Source: CBIHON01 sp966211965
GTDB lineage: Bacteria; Pseudomonadota; Gammaproteobacteria; Burkholderiales; Burkholderiaceae_D
Assembly (NCBI GenBank): GCA_966211965.1
Contig: CBIHON010000086.1
Coordinates: forward strand, 1 to 7,950
Length of the DNA stretch: 7,950 bases
Direction of reading: 5' to 3'
Part shown: piece by piece, positions 6,744 through 7,950 of the stretch
How positions within the stretch are numbered: position 1 is the stretch's first letter
Layout: each line of letters opens with the position of its first letter
Position numbers and translations under genes: made by a program
Notes under the pieces: model-generated
What the model was told of the DNA's origin: nothing
Database searches by the model: none
The model's input: the letters and a program-made list of their open reading frames with translations, nothing else

Positions 6744-7562
6744 TCAAGGCTTGCGGTAAATTGACGGTCCCAGCGGTCGTACGGCGTCGGTGATGTCATT
6801 CAGGCTTTCCGAATGTCCGATCAGGAAATATCCGCCCGGTTTTAGCAAGGACAGCACACGCGCGACGACTTGCCGCTTGGTTTCGCCATTGAAATAGATC
6901 ATTACGTTACGTAGAAAGATTACATCGAATATGCCTAGCTGGGGTAGCGCCATGTTGAGATTTACCTGGGTGAAATGCACCCGGCTGCGCAAGCTGCGTT
7001 CCACCAGTATGGTTCCTTTCTGCGCGTCGATGCCTTTCAGGCAAAATCGCCGCAAATATGCAGGCGGGATATGCGTGGTTCGCTCCACGGGATAGTGTCC
7101 TGTGCGCGCCTTTTGCAGCACCCGCATGCTGATATCGGAACCGACCACATCCCATGGACCATCATTCATGCAGTCTGCCAGCACCATCGCAATGCTGTAG
7201 GCTTCTTCGCCGCTGGAACTGGCGGCACTCCAGACCCGGAACGGCTGCTGACGCGACTGCTGCGCATTGCGTGCGGCCTGCGCCACTTGCCGCAGCAAGT
7301 CGAAATGCTTGGGCTCGCGGAAGAAATAGGTTTCGTTGGTGGTCAGCAGATCGACCGCTGTCTGCACTTCGGCCGGTGCGGTGCCGCTTGTCAGCAGGCG
7401 AAAGTATTCGCCGTAGCTGGCCAGCCGGTGTTGCTGCAAACGCTTAGCCAGGCGTCCGCAAACCAGCGCTTTCTTCGCAGACGACAGGTGAATGCCGGCG
7501 GTGTCGAAAATGAAACGCTGGAACTGAAGAAATTCTTGGTCGGAAATGGTATTTATAGTCAT
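6744..7562 (-). CDS. cheR: CheR, chemotaxis protein-glutamate O-methyltransferase
   Basis: CheR transfers methyl groups from S-adenosylmethionine to glutamates of chemoreceptors, opposing CheB. Numbering from the GTG at 7565, residues 5-60 are the helical N-terminal domain. T-N-E-T-Y-F-F-R-E (76-84) is the conserved signature, S-A-A-S-S-S-G-E-E (113-121) is the SAM-binding loop, D144 lies in the S-D-I-S strand end, R-N-V-M-I-Y-F (219-225) follows, and L-K-P-G-G-Y-F (241-247) closes the fold. A small oddity is A122 where family members usually have Pro (GEEPYS). GTG at 7565 and ATG at 7562 are adjacent; I chose the ATG (272 residues), with a weak GGA 8 bases upstream. Length is normal. The neighbours are a receptor gene upstream and cheD 3 bases downstream. 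A TTCTAGA double motif lies just before the start. The region corresponding to the pentapeptide-binding beta-subdomain is about residues 170-200. Confidence 0.97.
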   Translation of the reverse strand: MTINTISDQEFLQFQRFIFDTAGIHLSSAKKALVCGRLAKRLQQHRLASYGEYFRLLTSGTAPAEVQTAVDLLTTNETYFFREPKHFDLLRQVAQAARNAQQSRQQPFRVWSAASSSGEEAYSIAMVLADCMNDGPWDVVGSDISMRVLQKARTGHYPVERTTHIPPAYLRRFCLKGIDAQKGTILVERSLRSRVHFTQVNLNMALPQLGIFDVIFLRNVMIYFNGETKRQVVARVLSLLKPGGYFLIGHSESLNDITDAVRPLGPSIYRKP

Positions 7563-7584
7563 CACAGCGATCCGGCACTGATTG

Positions 7585-7602
7585 TTCTAGATTTATTCTA
7601 GA
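7585..7602. promoter_or_regulatory. TTCTAGA double motif upstream of cheR, candidate operator or hairpin
   Basis: TTCTAGA occurs at 7585-7591 and 7596-7602, with starts 11 bases apart, close to one helical turn. Because TCTAGA is self-complementary, the site is also an inverted repeat with a 5-base A/T loop. It lies 23-40 bases before the cheR ATG. The minus strand reads TAGAAT across part of it, a 5/6 match to a -10 box, but no good -35 box is found at 16-18 bases. It could be an operator, a weak promoter element or an RNA hairpin in a long mcp-cheR transcript. Confidence 0.35.
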
Positions 7603-7751
7603 GCTTGTCATGGACTTACGCCATCCTTGGCAAGCTGTGGAAAAACTACTGTGCGGATCGACGTTTGGCCCGCGATGCTCGGCATACTCTCATACGCATA
7701 CGCTCCTTCGCCAAAAGATCGAACCGCTCGCTCGTTTTTTTCAGCAGCCCG

Positions 7752-7950
7752 TTAGAACTTGGTAAAGTGCACTTCGTCCGGCGTGGCCTCCGAAGCCAGG
7801 ATCACGCTGCGCGGCATCCTGGAACCACCTTGCCTCGGGCTGATAGGCTTCTGCTGCGGTTTGTGGATTTGGTTCACCTTGACTCGGCCGCTCATCTCCA
7901 GCCTGAAGAACGACATCGTCTGCTGTAGTTGATCTGCCTGGCCGCTCATC
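7752..7950 (-). CDS. Methyl-accepting chemotaxis protein, C-terminal end (partial)
   Basis: Only the last ~65 residues are in the window; the gene continues past the right edge. The segment G-Q-A-D-Q-L-Q-Q-T-M-S-F-F-R-L matches the usual end of the MCP signalling-domain helix, where many proteobacterial receptors read 'QAxxLxxAVxxFxL'. About 45 further residues follow, rich in Pro, Gln, Lys and Arg and probably a flexible tail, ending in D-E-V-H-F-T-K-F. The final five residues, HFTKF, resemble the aromatic-x-x-Phe tether (NWETF type) that docks CheR and CheB. The stop at 7752 is 189 bp before cheR. Identification as an MCP rests on this tail and the neighbouring che genes, since the hairpin tip and sensor domain are not visible. 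Confidence 0.85.
   Translation of the reverse strand, partial: MSGQADQLQQTMSFFRLEMSGRVKVNQIHKPQQKPISPRQGGSRMPRSVILASEATPDEVHFTKF

Noticed and set aside
6246..6764. A 172-codon plus-strand frame opposite cheD
   Set aside because: It is an antisense shadow of cheD, which has the full Cys-His-Thr site.
7735..7741. A run of seven T on the plus strand, considered as a terminator tail
   Set aside because: No stable stem precedes it on the plus strand, and on the minus strand it is an A-run just past the MCP stop, so it does not make a terminator for the MCP gene.

Overview
The window reads as a chromosomal stretch of a GC-rich, motile, Gram-negative bacterium. The gene order mcp-cheR-cheD-cheB, the style of the chemotaxis proteins and the domain style of the large secreted protein all fit a betaproteobacterium of the order Burkholderiales, possibly an Oxalobacteraceae relative. 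This placement is inference from gene order and protein style; no marker gene is present. All convincing genes lie on the minus strand.

Right part (7950 down to 5140): the end of a chemotaxis operon. It starts with the last ~65 codons of a methyl-accepting chemotaxis protein that runs off the right edge. A 189-bp gap with a TTCTAGA double motif follows, then cheR, cheD and cheB packed tightly (3-nt gap, then a 4-nt ATGA overlap). The three enzymes form the receptor-modification (adaptation) module: CheR methylates receptor glutamates, CheB removes the methyl groups when phosphorylated by CheA, and CheD deamidates receptor glutamines. The receptor ends in HFTKF, which resembles the aromatic-x-x-Phe pentapeptide tether that recruits CheR and CheB in other bacteria.

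Middle (5139 to 4819): 321 bp with no convincing gene. It should hold the promoter of the next gene, but I see no clear -10/-35 pair.

Left part (4818 to 172): one 4.6-kb gene for a 1548-residue exported, strongly modular protein. In order it has a signal peptide, 12 NHL-type beta-propeller units, two fibronectin type III-like domains, two Ig/PKD-like domains holding the only four cysteines, and four tandem copies of a ~110-125-residue C-terminal module that I cannot assign to a named family. It is probably a secreted or surface protein; its function is unknown. It stands where many betaproteobacterial clusters continue with cheY and cheZ. The last 171 bp hold no gene but contain a perfect 9-bp hairpin.
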